A stretch of 43,537 bases of DNA from Chthonomonas sp. UBA1950 (GTDB lineage Bacteria > Armatimonadota > Fimbriimonadia > Fimbriimonadales > Fimbriimonadaceae): NCBI GenBank assembly GCA_002336105.1, contig DDEQ01000043.1, positions 1 through 43,537 of the forward strand, written 5' to 3'. Each line of letters opens with the position of its first letter. Position 1 is the first letter of the stretch. This document shows positions 14,628-22,527 of the stretch, piece by piece. The notes beneath the pieces are model-generated. The model was not told the origin of the DNA, did not search any database, and saw only the letters and a program-made list of their open reading frames with translations. A program made the position numbers and the translations under genes.

Positions 14628-15155
14628 TCAGATCACCTTCTCCTCAAAGTGAGCCTTGAGCTTGAGAGCATCTTCAGCGGCAACAACAAGCAACATTCGG
14701 TCATGACCGTCGCCGATGTGGTCAACTCGAGTGCCACTTGCGATCGCTTCCTGAACAATGCGTGGAATAAGCCCTTCTTCGTCGCGTATGTTGACAGCAT
14801 AAACGAGGACGATACTTCGTCCGGTTTTTGTTAGATGAGGAACGCCGCATGCTTTAAGAGCCGTTTCAACTGCGGTCGAACTCCCTTCTGGCACAATAAA
14901 CGATAGACCAGAAGGAGTGAATTTCAAAAAGTCAATGCTGATGTTAGCGTCTTTTAAAGCCTGAAGAACTCGAACTCGCTCGGAAACCAATGGTTCCTGC
15001 AAATCTGCAACATGCACTTGCGCGAACGAAGGCCGAACCTCTATTTGGTAAACCCCTCGAGGTCGCTCAAAAGCCGTTTCAGCAGTCGTCTTCTGAACTA
15101 CCGGGCTGCCTTCGCCGCAATCGATAGTTTCGGTCATAAACTTCTTTTTAGACAC
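14628..15155 (-). CDS. ACT-domain protein upstream of lysC (175 aa)
   Basis: The segment PSFAQVHVADLQEPLVSERV followed by VLQALKDANISIDFLKFTPS and GLSFIVPEGSSTAVETALKA is an ACT fold like those in the C-terminus of aspartate kinases. A second ACT-like half follows (IVLVYAVNIRDEEGLIPRIVQEA and MLLVVAAEDALKLKAHF). No catalytic domain is present. Tight coupling to lysC (2 nt) suggests it is a regulatory partner, perhaps binding the kinase or sensing an aspartate-family amino acid; this is inference. The start is GTG at 15155 with a distant GGGAG; ATG at 15137 is an alternative. Confidence 0.75.
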   Translation of the reverse strand: MSKKKFMTETIDCGEGSPVVQKTTAETAFERPRGVYQIEVRPSFAQVHVADLQEPLVSERVRVLQALKDANISIDFLKFTPSGLSFIVPEGSSTAVETALKACGVPHLTKTGRSIVLVYAVNIRDEEGLIPRIVQEAIASGTRVDHIGDGHDRMLLVVAAEDALKLKAHFEEKVI

Positions 15156-15157
15156 AG

Positions 15158-16117
15158 CTACGCAGCTTCTCCCTTCATGATCCTCTCCGCCGCCTCGAAC
15201 ACTTCTGTCGGTACCTTAAGACCGCTCGCTAAAACGTTTTGCTCGACCTGTTTAGGCGATGTCGCACCGATAATGACGCTATTCACTGCTGGGGTCCGTA
15301 GGCACCATGCAAGAGCAAATGCGGGTAATTCGTAGCCGTTTCCCTCAACATAAGCCTTCAGCTGCTGAACTCGCGTAAGTGTCTCGTCGGTGAGGAGCCA
15401 ACCCATAAACATGTTCGATTTTTCGTCACCAGCTCTGCTGTTCGAAGGCGCGCTTTGTCCCGGAACATACTTCCCAGTGAGAACTCCTTGAGCAAGCGGG
15501 GAGAAAACGACTTGCCCTAAGCCGTTCTGTAGGCTTGCTGGGATGACCGCTTCTTCGATCCGGCGATTGATCATGTTGTACTGCGGCTGATTGCTAACGG
15601 GTGGATTCGCGTTCAAAGACTTTGCAATGTGAACAGCATCGACGATTTGGTCTGCCCTCCACTCACTAACGCCCCAGTAAAGGACCTTTCCTTGTCGAAT
15701 CAGATCATCGATTGCCCGAATCGTCTCATCAAGAGGGGTTTCGGCATCAAAACGATGGAACTGCATTAAGTCTATATAATCGGTGCCAAGTCGCTTAAGC
15801 GATTTATGCACCGATTCGGTGATATGTTTTCGGCTTAGTCCCCTGTCATTCGGAGACTGGGTGATCGGGAAATAACATTTGGTTGCAAGCACCAAGTCTT
15901 CCCGAGCGAACCCGCAGACCGCCTTACCAAGCGAGATCTCAGCTTCACCCGCGTTATAGGCGTCCGCCGTGTCAAAAAAGTTAATCCCAAGTTCGAATGC
16001 TTTGTGAACAATCTTCTCGGTTGTATTGTCGTCGAGCGATTTACCGTGAGTTAGCCAGCCCCCTAAGGCGACTTCACTAACCCGGATTCCATACCTTCCT
16101 AATCGTCGATACTTCAT
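15158..16117 (-). CDS. Aldo-keto reductase, Kv-beta/YghZ-like (319 aa)
   Basis: A TIM-barrel NADPH-dependent aldo-keto reductase. Catalytic tetrad elements are seen as FFDTADAYNAG (Asp and Tyr), LATKCYF (Lys) and LMQFHRFD (His); the coenzyme end has VVFSPLAQGVLTGKY and the final segment IIGATSPKQVEQNV. The LGRYGIRVSEVALG start is typical of the AKR6/AKR14 type. Substrate unknown. It heads the operon with the ACT protein and lysC (2-nt gap), an unexpected partner for amino-acid synthesis. A short inverted repeat (GCAGGT/ACCTGC) lies just before the ATG. Confidence 0.88.
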   Translation of the reverse strand: MKYRRLGRYGIRVSEVALGGWLTHGKSLDDNTTEKIVHKAFELGINFFDTADAYNAGEAEISLGKAVCGFAREDLVLATKCYFPITQSPNDRGLSRKHITESVHKSLKRLGTDYIDLMQFHRFDAETPLDETIRAIDDLIRQGKVLYWGVSEWRADQIVDAVHIAKSLNANPPVSNQPQYNMINRRIEEAVIPASLQNGLGQVVFSPLAQGVLTGKYVPGQSAPSNSRAGDEKSNMFMGWLLTDETLTRVQQLKAYVEGNGYELPAFALAWCLRTPAVNSVIIGATSPKQVEQNVLASGLKVPTEVFEAAERIMKGEAA

Positions 16118-16206
16118 GCAGGTTCATAGGTTACCTGCCAGCCTGAATTGCTGGTTCAAACTGGTATTTGCTCAGCATGATTGCTTAACGATCGACAGAT
16201 CTGCAC

Positions 16207-17001
16207 TTAGTCTTCTGGATATGGGGAAGCAAACGCCCACTTGTTGCAGATATTTCCAGCACCGTCTCTGACGCAGCCGTTCAAAGAAAGATCGCACATC
16301 CTCAACGTGGGGTAGTCGTGAACTAGCTTGCACCCTGTCAGCCAAACACTGGCCCAAATTTGAGTCGGGCGGACTTTGTGGGCATGGCCATCGAAGAAGG
16401 AAGCGCTCATGGCGCGGGAATGAATGTCAGCAAATGCCTTCATATGGCCGAGGTTATTCGGATCCTCACTCATGTCGCCTTCGTTTCCAAATCCTTCTAG
16501 CCATGTTTCGTTAATGGTGGCCCCTTGCGCGTTTTTATCCCACTTTTCGCCGAAGATGAGAAGATTCGCTGGCTTCTCGACTTGGGACATATTGAGAGAT
16601 TCGGCGGCTGCATTCGCGACATACGATAACGGAATATTCGCAATTCCCTTTTCGTCTGGCTGTAAAACACTAACGCTCGCGCTCGGACACTTATACATGT
16701 CTTTAGACTTTGAATAGGGTAACAACATATTCCACCACTTCGCTGAGTACACATTGCTTGCTACCGCGATATTGGATCTGGTTGTGAGTGCGTTACTCGA
16801 TGCCCTAAAGAGCATCCGATCGTCGTTATCCGCCAAGTAAAGCTGAGTGGCGACCCCCCACTGTTTCATATTCGAAATACAGGCGGCGGCCTTAGCAGCT
16901 TCTTTCGCTTGCGCAAAAACTGGGAACAGAATGGCGGCAAGGATGGCGATGATTGCGATGACGACTAGCAATTCAATGAGCGTGAAAGCACGTTTAAGCA
17001 T
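16207..17001 (-). CDS. Pseudopilin-like protein 3 (264 aa)
   Basis: MLKRAFTLIELLVVIAI and FPVFAQAKEAAKAA give a class III prepilin N-terminus; the DNA of this segment is nearly the same as that of pseudopilin 1. The middle part has CISNMKQWGVATQLYLADND, characteristic of the DUF1559/H-X9-DG group, and SASFFDGHAHKV is the DG motif. Unlike the other two copies it has no lipoprotein partner and no LacI gene beside it. No strong Shine-Dalgarno was seen before the ATG. Divergent from rplU. Confidence 0.84.
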   Translation of the reverse strand: MLKRAFTLIELLVVIAIIAILAAILFPVFAQAKEAAKAAACISNMKQWGVATQLYLADNDDRMLFRASSNALTTRSNIAVASNVYSAKWWNMLLPYSKSKDMYKCPSASVSVLQPDEKGIANIPLSYVANAAAESLNMSQVEKPANLLIFGEKWDKNAQGATINETWLEGFGNEGDMSEDPNNLGHMKAFADIHSRAMSASFFDGHAHKVRPTQIWASVWLTGCKLVHDYPTLRMCDLSLNGCVRDGAGNICNKWAFASPYPED

Positions 17002-17102
17002 TTGAGGGGAACCTGTGCTGGAGACGAGCAGCGATCAAAGGTTATCACTCACTTTCTAAAAGCCGAGAAAATGCTTGGCATTCTTAACCAAACAGCCTCC
17101 AA

Positions 17103-17111
17103 TGCTACAAT
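17103..17111 (+). promoter_or_regulatory. Possible extended -10 promoter upstream of rplU
   Basis: TGCTACAAT (TG-N-TACAAT) at 17103-17111 is an extended -10. It would give an rplU leader of about 150 nt. No strong -35. Confidence 0.4.
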
Positions 17112-17266
17112 AATTGAGTCACTTAGATCGGACTTTGAGCTTCGCCGTTGGGCAGCTCAACCAACTCTGATTCTATATATCTAATAAAGGTTAACTGAAC
17201 CCGTTGCAAACGGATGGCGCACTGTGTCAAACTAATCTTTCGCGCCTCTGTGTGCGGAGAAGAACG

Positions 17267-17584
17267 ATGTACGCGATAGTTAAAAGCGGTGGAAAGCAGT
17301 ATAAAGCGGCTAAGGACGATGTCCTAATCGTCGAGAGAATCGACGGCGAGCCGGGACAGGCAATCGAACTGTCCGAAGTCCTCTTGGTAGTTGATGGCGA
17401 GAAAACCACCGTCGGCGCTCCATTGGTTAAGGGCGCTAGTGTCAAGGGTGAGATCGTTCGTCATGCACAAGGCAAGAAGATTAACGGTTTTAACTACAAA
17501 CCCAAGAAGAATGTTCGCAAGCGATGGGGTGCACGACCTCAGCAAACATTCGTCAAGGTAACCGATGTGGTGGCAGGCAAGTAA
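17267..17584 (+). CDS. rplU: 50S ribosomal protein L21
   Basis: The 105-residue sequence opens MYAIVKSGGKQYKAAKDDVL and contains GAPLVKGASVKGEIVRHAQG and the closing KINGFNYKPKKNVRKRWGAR, the L21 signature region. L21 binds 23S rRNA in the large subunit. The start at 17267 is set by GGAG 7-10 nt upstream and by homology; the frame is open further upstream. rpmA follows with no gap. Confidence 0.96.
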   Translation: MYAIVKSGGKQYKAAKDDVLIVERIDGEPGQAIELSEVLLVVDGEKTTVGAPLVKGASVKGEIVRHAQGKKINGFNYKPKKNVRKRWGARPQQTFVKVTDVVAGK

Positions 17585-17863
17585 ATGGCACATAAAAAAG
17601 GACAAGGATCATCGCGCAACGGTCGCGACAGTAAGCCTAAGTTTCGAGGCGTCAAGCTCTATGGTGGTCAGGTAGCTAAGCCTGGTGCAATCATTGTTCG
17701 CCAGTGCGGAACCAAGTTCTACCCAGGCGAAGGCGTTGGGATCGGTCGAGACTTCACCCTTTTCGCTCTTCGCGAAGGACAAGTCACGTTCGAAGGTCCA
17801 AAGGATCGACGACGAGTGGCTGTTTATCCTTACCAAGTAGCTGAGTCCACCCCAGCCGCTTAA
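17585..17863 (+). CDS. rpmA: 50S ribosomal protein L27
   Basis: The 92-residue protein begins AHKKGQGSSRNGRDSKPKFR and has GVKLYGGQVAKPGAIIVRQC and GTKFYPGEGVGIGRDFTLFA, typical of L27. The N-terminus begins with AHKKG without the cleavable extension known from Firmicutes. The ATG follows the rplU stop directly. obg, which often follows in bacteria, is absent here; a strong terminator follows instead. Confidence 0.96.
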   Translation: MAHKKGQGSSRNGRDSKPKFRGVKLYGGQVAKPGAIIVRQCGTKFYPGEGVGIGRDFTLFALREGQVTFEGPKDRRRVAVYPYQVAESTPAA

Positions 17864-17880
17864 GTCTATTTTTAAGAACT

Positions 17881-17931
17881 GATAGAGAGTTATTGACCAC
17901 ACGGTCGATAACTCTCTATCTTTGTTTTTTT
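17881..17931 (+). terminator. Strong rho-independent terminator after rplU-rpmA
   Basis: Stem GATAGAGAGTTAT (17881-17893) with ATAACTCTCTATC (17908-17920), extended by GACC/GGTC around an ACAC loop, then TTTGTTTTTTT. Confidence 0.9.
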
Positions 17932-18030
17932 GGAGCTTATTCGAGACTCTTGAGCCTATTTAGGCGATCTGTAAGCCAAACAAGATCACGATCGATGAGA
18001 TTTTTGGTACCAGAACGTTAAGAGATTGCG

Positions 18031-18036
18031 TATACT
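18031..18036 (+). promoter_or_regulatory. -10 box for the liv operon
   Basis: TATACT at 18031-18036, 62 nt before the livK ATG. No good -35 at 17 nt. The leader contains a GTGGGGTGAT Shine-Dalgarno region near 18084. Confidence 0.5.
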
Positions 18037-18098
18037 ATCGCCACCGTGGACCGCCGTGGGTCCATCCGCATTTTCTCAAATTAGTGGGGTGATACTTG

Positions 18099-19379
18099 AT
18101 GCTTTCTCGGAACGGTGGTTTCTCAAGACTCGCGCTCAGCGCTCTCGCCATTGGATTGTTAATGGGTTGTTCAAGTGGTGGCGATAAAGCCGCTACGGGC
18201 AGTCCTTCTGGAACAACAACTACTTCTTCAGATCCTAAGCCCGCCGGTGGCGGAACTCGACCTCAGCCAACAGCTCCCGTCGTAACGGCCAGTGGCGACT
18301 CTATCAAAGTTGGAATCGTCGCAAGCCTTAGCGGTGACAATAAGCCGTGGGGCGACGATAGCTATGAAGGCGCTAAGCTTGCTGTCAAAGAAATCAATGA
18401 CAAAGGCGGCATTCAGGGCAAGAAAATCGAGCTGATCGTCCAAGACGACGCTTCGACCGCTCAGGGTGCCAAGACCGCTGCTGACAAACTCTTGTCTCAA
18501 GGAGTTTTGACAATCATCGGCGAAGTCTCTAGTAGCTGTACGATTCAAATTGCTAACTCGGCGTTCGAGAAGAACGTGCCCGTGGTTGCAATCGGTGCAA
18601 CTAAAACAGACTTAACTGATATCGGAGCGAACGTTTTCCGCGTTTGCTATTCCGACGCTTTCCAGGGTCCGGTCATGGCTAAGTTCGCTTACGAAGAACT
18701 CGGGCTTCGAAACGTAGCTTTGATGACCGACAATAAGCAGGCTTACTCGCAAGGTCTGAGTGCAAGCTTCAAGACGTCCTTCGAGTCACTCGGTGGAAAG
18801 ATCGTCGACGAGCAGAAGTACGACACCGGTCAGACTCAATTCGGCGGCCAGTTGACCGAGCTTAAAAGCAAGAATCCAGACGGAATCTTCATGAGCGGCT
18901 ACTTCACCGAAGTCGGACCAATTGCTCAGCAAGCTCGAGCCGCTGGTATCAACGCGAAGTTTCTTGGTGGAGACGGTTGGGACAGCGAAAAGCTTCTTGA
19001 CAGCGGTGGAACGGCAATCGTAGGTGGTTTCTTCTGCAACCACTACAACAACAAAGAATCCAGACCGATCGTTAAGGAATTCCTGACCAAGTGGGGCAAA
19101 GCTCACAACGGTCAAGCTCCGACGACGACCATGGGTGCCCTCGGCTATGACGCTGCAGCTCTTGCCCTCGATGCAATTTCGAGAGCCGCTAAGCTCGACA
19201 GTGGAGCCATTATCAAGGCTCTCGACAGCACAACGAACTTCCACGGCGTTTCAGGCGACATTACACTCCAGGGTCAGAACGGTACTCCGCTTAAGCAGGC
19301 ACTGGTTGTTGAAGTTCGTCCACGATCTGAAGGCTTCCAAGTCTTCCGCAAGGCCTATTCACCGGATCAGGTTAAGTAA
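18099..19379 (+). CDS. livK: Branched-chain amino-acid ABC transporter substrate-binding lipoprotein
   Basis: A lipobox (LLMGC, Cys at residue 24) follows a hydrophobic signal, then a low-complexity Thr/Ser/Pro linker of about 45 residues. The binding domain (type I periplasmic fold) begins IKVGIVASLSGDNKPWGDDS and includes YEGAKLAVKEINDKGGIQGK, NVPVVAIGATKTDL, VFRVCYSDAFQGPVMAKFA and GALGYDAAALALDAI. It captures leucine/isoleucine/valine-type or related amino acids outside the membrane and delivers them to LivHM. Start ATG 18099 is preferred over TTG 18096 because of the GGGGTG Shine-Dalgarno. First gene of livKHMG. Confidence 0.92.
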   Translation: MLSRNGGFSRLALSALAIGLLMGCSSGGDKAATGSPSGTTTTSSDPKPAGGGTRPQPTAPVVTASGDSIKVGIVASLSGDNKPWGDDSYEGAKLAVKEINDKGGIQGKKIELIVQDDASTAQGAKTAADKLLSQGVLTIIGEVSSSCTIQIANSAFEKNVPVVAIGATKTDLTDIGANVFRVCYSDAFQGPVMAKFAYEELGLRNVALMTDNKQAYSQGLSASFKTSFESLGGKIVDEQKYDTGQTQFGGQLTELKSKNPDGIFMSGYFTEVGPIAQQARAAGINAKFLGGDGWDSEKLLDSGGTAIVGGFFCNHYNNKESRPIVKEFLTKWGKAHNGQAPTTTMGALGYDAAALALDAISRAAKLDSGAIIKALDSTTNFHGVSGDITLQGQNGTPLKQALVVEVRPRSEGFQVFRKAYSPDQVK

Positions 19380-19382
19380 CCG

Positions 19383-20579
19383 TTGCTAGATCTTGCACCT
19401 CATCTGTTGGCAGGGTTGGAAATTTCAACCCTGCCACAGCAGTTAGTTACCGGTCTTCTGATCGGTACCATTTATGCTCTTGTGGCGCTCGGATACACCA
19501 TGGTGTACGGCGTTCTCAAGCTGATCAACTTCGCACATGGCGAAGTGTTTATGCTCGGCGCATACGCGGCTCTGTTGATCTCTTGGTCACTGGGATACAC
19601 ACCTGGCAATTCACTTGAACATGGCAGTTGGATGGCGCTCATCCTTATGCTCATAGGGGCGATGATCGTATGCGCGCTAATCGGCATGATCATCGAAAGA
19701 CTTGCCTATCGCCCGATGCGGAACCAAGCACGCATTGCTTCGCTGATCACTGCCATTGGCGTATCGCTTTTCCTTCAATACGGTGGTCAGATCTTCCTTC
19801 TGAACGGAACACCCCAGAACATCGACCCCAAGGTCAGCCCGTTCTACTCCTCAGACCCAACCGTCGGCAACATACAGCTCACCATTAAAGGCCCGAACAA
19901 AGAACTGCTAGCGAAAGCAGACCAAATGTCGAGCTTAGTGGATAAAGCTAAAACCGACTATGAAGCTGAGCTAAAGCTTGAGGGTGGCGACGAATTCAAC
20001 CTGCAACCCAAGGGCAAAGAGTTAAGAGATCTCTATCGCAAGGAACAGCGCGATCTCGAAAGCGCTAAGAACGATGCGAACAAGGGGGCCATCTTGGTGA
20101 ACCTGCCCAAAGGGCAAGTCTTCATGTTAGGCTCTGTTTTGATTATCATGGTCGGTCTTACATGGCTTGTTATGTTTACGCGACAAGGTCGAGCCATGCG
20201 CGCCGTCTCTCTCGATTTCGATTCCGCATCGTTAATGGGGATCAATGTTAACGCCGTTGTTACGTTCACGTTTGCCTTGGGGTCTTCCCTTGCAGGTGCT
20301 GGCGCGATGATGGCTGCCACGTTCCAAAGCGGAACGAAGATTGATACCTTCTTTGGTGTGCTCCCTGGTGTCAAGGCATTCGTTGCTGCTGTTCTCGGCG
20401 GTATTGGAAACATCCCCGGTGCAGTGCTAGGCGGAATCCTTATGGGTCTCGCTGAAAATCTCGTTGTCTGGGCTGGTTATGGCGGATACAAAGACGCGAT
20501 AGCCTTCGTGATTCTAATCGCGATCCTGCTGTTCAAACCAGGTGGATTGCTCGGCTCGGCCAAGGTGGAAAAGGTTTGA
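19383..20579 (+). CDS. livH: ABC transporter permease LivH with an unusual hydrophilic insertion
   Basis: A 398-residue permease, versus about 290-310 for typical LivH. The normal parts are present: LVTGLLIGTIYALVALGYTM, INFAHGEVFMLGAYAA, the EAA-type loop near AYRPMRNQARIASLITAIG, and the later FTRQGRAMRAVSLD and LPGVKAFVAAVLGGIGNIPG segments. Between about residues 160 and 240 there is an extra polar, helix-prone region (NKELLAKADQMSSLVDKAKT, then KELRDLYRKEQRDLESAKND) placed in a loop that is usually short. It starts with TTG 3 nt after livK and overlaps livM by TTGA. Confidence 0.9.
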   Translation: MLDLAPHLLAGLEISTLPQQLVTGLLIGTIYALVALGYTMVYGVLKLINFAHGEVFMLGAYAALLISWSLGYTPGNSLEHGSWMALILMLIGAMIVCALIGMIIERLAYRPMRNQARIASLITAIGVSLFLQYGGQIFLLNGTPQNIDPKVSPFYSSDPTVGNIQLTIKGPNKELLAKADQMSSLVDKAKTDYEAELKLEGGDEFNLQPKGKELRDLYRKEQRDLESAKNDANKGAILVNLPKGQVFMLGSVLIIMVGLTWLVMFTRQGRAMRAVSLDFDSASLMGINVNAVVTFTFALGSSLAGAGAMMAATFQSGTKIDTFFGVLPGVKAFVAAVLGGIGNIPGAVLGGILMGLAENLVVWAGYGGYKDAIAFVILIAILLFKPGGLLGSAKVEKV

Positions 20580-21766
20580 AGTTCCTCGCAACCCGAGTCC
20601 TCTCGATCCTCGCCGCGATCGGGTTCTCGTTTCTCGTTCAGAAACTCGCCGAAGGGCAAGATAGCTTTACGCAACAGCTGCTTGTTCTGGCAAGCCTGTA
20701 CGTCACTCTTTCGGTTAGTCTGAACCTTATCAACGGCATTACTGGTCAGTTCTCAATTGGGCATGCGGCGTTCTATCAGGTAGGCGCCTATGCGGCAGCC
20801 TATTGTGGTACGGCCTTTTACCCAAATTGGCACGGTAGCCCTGTCGTTTGGTTGCTTCTGATGTTGGTTGTCGGCGGAATTGTCGCAGCCATAGCTGGTT
20901 TCATCGTTGGACTACCTTCTCTGAGACTCAAAGGTGACTACCTCGCAGTTGTCACGATGGGTTTTGGCGAAATCGTACGCATCGTTGTTCAGAACCAAAA
21001 GGTGCTCGGCGAATCAGGGGGCCTAAGCGTCCACCCGCATCTTCAGCAGATCTGGGTAGTCGTTCTTCTTGCGATTCTTTGCATCGCTCTATGCCGTAAC
21101 CTCCAAATAACCGCACACGGACTTCCCTTCCTCGCAGTCCGAGAAGACGAAGTTGCTAGCGCGGCGATGGGAGTAAACGTCACGAAGACGAAGGTGATCG
21201 CATTTGTCCTAGGCTCAGGTTTTGCTGGAGCTGCTGGAGCCGCGTATGCGCTTCAGCTTGGTGCCATCAACCCCGATCTCTTCCGAATGGATCAGTCGTT
21301 CATCATCTTGACGATGGTAGTGCTTGGCGGAACGGGTTCTGTAACCGGGTCTGTACTTGCCGCACTTCTGCTGTTCTACATTCCAGAAAAGATGCGAGAT
21401 CTTTCCGATGTTCGCCTGTCCGTTCTCGTGAGCATCTTGATTAGCGTTGGATTCGCGGTTGCGGCGGTTCGATACGTGATCAACAACGTCCACAAGCCGA
21501 TTAAAGTTCGTGCTGCCTACTACGCAGGGATCACCGCTGTGACGGCTGTTGTAATCACGATTTTGGGCAAGATACTCCAACTCGTTCCCGCTTTTCAAAC
21601 CTCAGTCGAGGGAGGAAAGCTTCGACTTGTCGTTTTCGCGGGAGTGCTTATCGTCCTTATGCTTATTAGGCCCGAAGGAATCTTTGCTCACCACGAATTC
21701 AGTTGGGATTGGCTACTAAGCCCGCTCAAGAAGAAGCGAACAAAGCTACCGGGGGTGTCGGCATGA
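20576..21766 (+). CDS. livM: ABC transporter permease LivM
   Basis: A 396-residue membrane protein. The core has YVTLSVSLNLINGITGQFSI and GHAAFYQVGAYAAA, GLPSLRLKGDYLAVVTMGFG with EIVRIVVQNQ (the LivM hallmark), and AVREDEVASAAMGVNVTKTK with IAFVLGSGFAGAAGA. Extra hydrophobic segments in the last third (ITAVTAVVITILGKILQLV) make it somewhat longer than many LivM. It pairs with LivH to form the channel. The TTG start overlaps the livH stop as TTGA; the stop overlaps livG as ATGA, so the operon is translationally coupled. Confidence 0.9.
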   Translation: MKFLATRVLSILAAIGFSFLVQKLAEGQDSFTQQLLVLASLYVTLSVSLNLINGITGQFSIGHAAFYQVGAYAAAYCGTAFYPNWHGSPVVWLLLMLVVGGIVAAIAGFIVGLPSLRLKGDYLAVVTMGFGEIVRIVVQNQKVLGESGGLSVHPHLQQIWVVVLLAILCIALCRNLQITAHGLPFLAVREDEVASAAMGVNVTKTKVIAFVLGSGFAGAAGAAYALQLGAINPDLFRMDQSFIILTMVVLGGTGSVTGSVLAALLLFYIPEKMRDLSDVRLSVLVSILISVGFAVAAVRYVINNVHKPIKVRAAYYAGITAVTAVVITILGKILQLVPAFQTSVEGGKLRLVVFAGVLIVLMLIRPEGIFAHHEFSWDWLLSPLKKKRTKLPGVSA

Positions 21767-22527
21767 ACCTTCTCAAGCTCGATAAAGCAACGATCAAGTT
21801 CGGTGGTCTCATCGCGGTCAACGAGGTCTCATTTGAGATAAACAAAGGTGACCTCTTCGGACTAATCGGACCAAACGGAGCGGGCAAGACGACCTGTTTT
21901 AACCTGATCACCGGCGTTTACAAACCAACGAGCGGTCAAATCAGCTTTGATGGCAGAGACATCACTGGAACGCCTGCGAACAAGATTGCCAACCTTGGTA
22001 TAGCTCGAACCTTCCAGAACATTCGACTTTTCAAGTCGATGTCGGTGCTTGAGAACGTCGTTACCGCTGGTTATCTCAGACACAAGACGTCGATGGCAAG
22101 CGCGTTCTTCTATCTGCCTTCCGCGATTAAAGAGAATGAGCAACTCAAAGAAGAGGCCATGAAGCTTCTTGAGGTTGTGGATCTCGCTCATGTTGCTGAC
22201 GTAAGAAGTTGCGACCTTGCCTACGGCATGCAACGTCGTTTGGAAATCGCGCGAGCGATGGCCACGCAACCCCAACTCCTTCTTCTGGATGAACCTGCCG
22301 CTGGCATGAATCCACAAGAGAAAGAAGAGTTGAACGCGATGGTGAAGAAGATTCGCGATCATCACAACATGACCGTATTGCTCATCGAACATGACATGCG
22401 GTTCGTAATGAGCCTTTGCGAGAAAATCTTCGTGCTCGACCACGGCGAAGAAATCTGCTTCGGACCACCTGAGAAGGTTCGCAACGACCCTAAGGTTATT
22501 GCCGCCTACCTCGGAGAAGCTGTTTGA
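21763..22527 (+). CDS. livG: Branched-chain amino-acid ABC transporter ATPase LivG
   Basis: The 254-residue ATPase has Walker A GPNGAGKTT, GIARTFQNIRLFKSMSVLEN (LivG-specific Q-loop region), the signature variant LAYGMQRRLEIARAM, Walker B LLLLDEPAAGMNP and the switch His in VLLIEHDMRFVMSLCE. The first glycine of the usual SGGQ is replaced as in other LivG. The start at 21763 was chosen from the ATGA overlap with livM. It needs LivF as partner; the nearest copy is at 3382. Confidence 0.93.
   Translation: MNLLKLDKATIKFGGLIAVNEVSFEINKGDLFGLIGPNGAGKTTCFNLITGVYKPTSGQISFDGRDITGTPANKIANLGIARTFQNIRLFKSMSVLENVVTAGYLRHKTSMASAFFYLPSAIKENEQLKEEAMKLLEVVDLAHVADVRSCDLAYGMQRRLEIARAMATQPQLLLLDEPAAGMNPQEKEELNAMVKKIRDHHNMTVLLIEHDMRFVMSLCEKIFVLDHGEEICFGPPEKVRNDPKVIAAYLGEAV

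Noticed and set aside
17191..17211. TTAACTGAACCCGTTGCAAA before rplU resembles the LacI operator
   Set aside because: Only the left half fits; the right half does not match TCAGYAA, and a ribosomal protein gene is an unlikely target.
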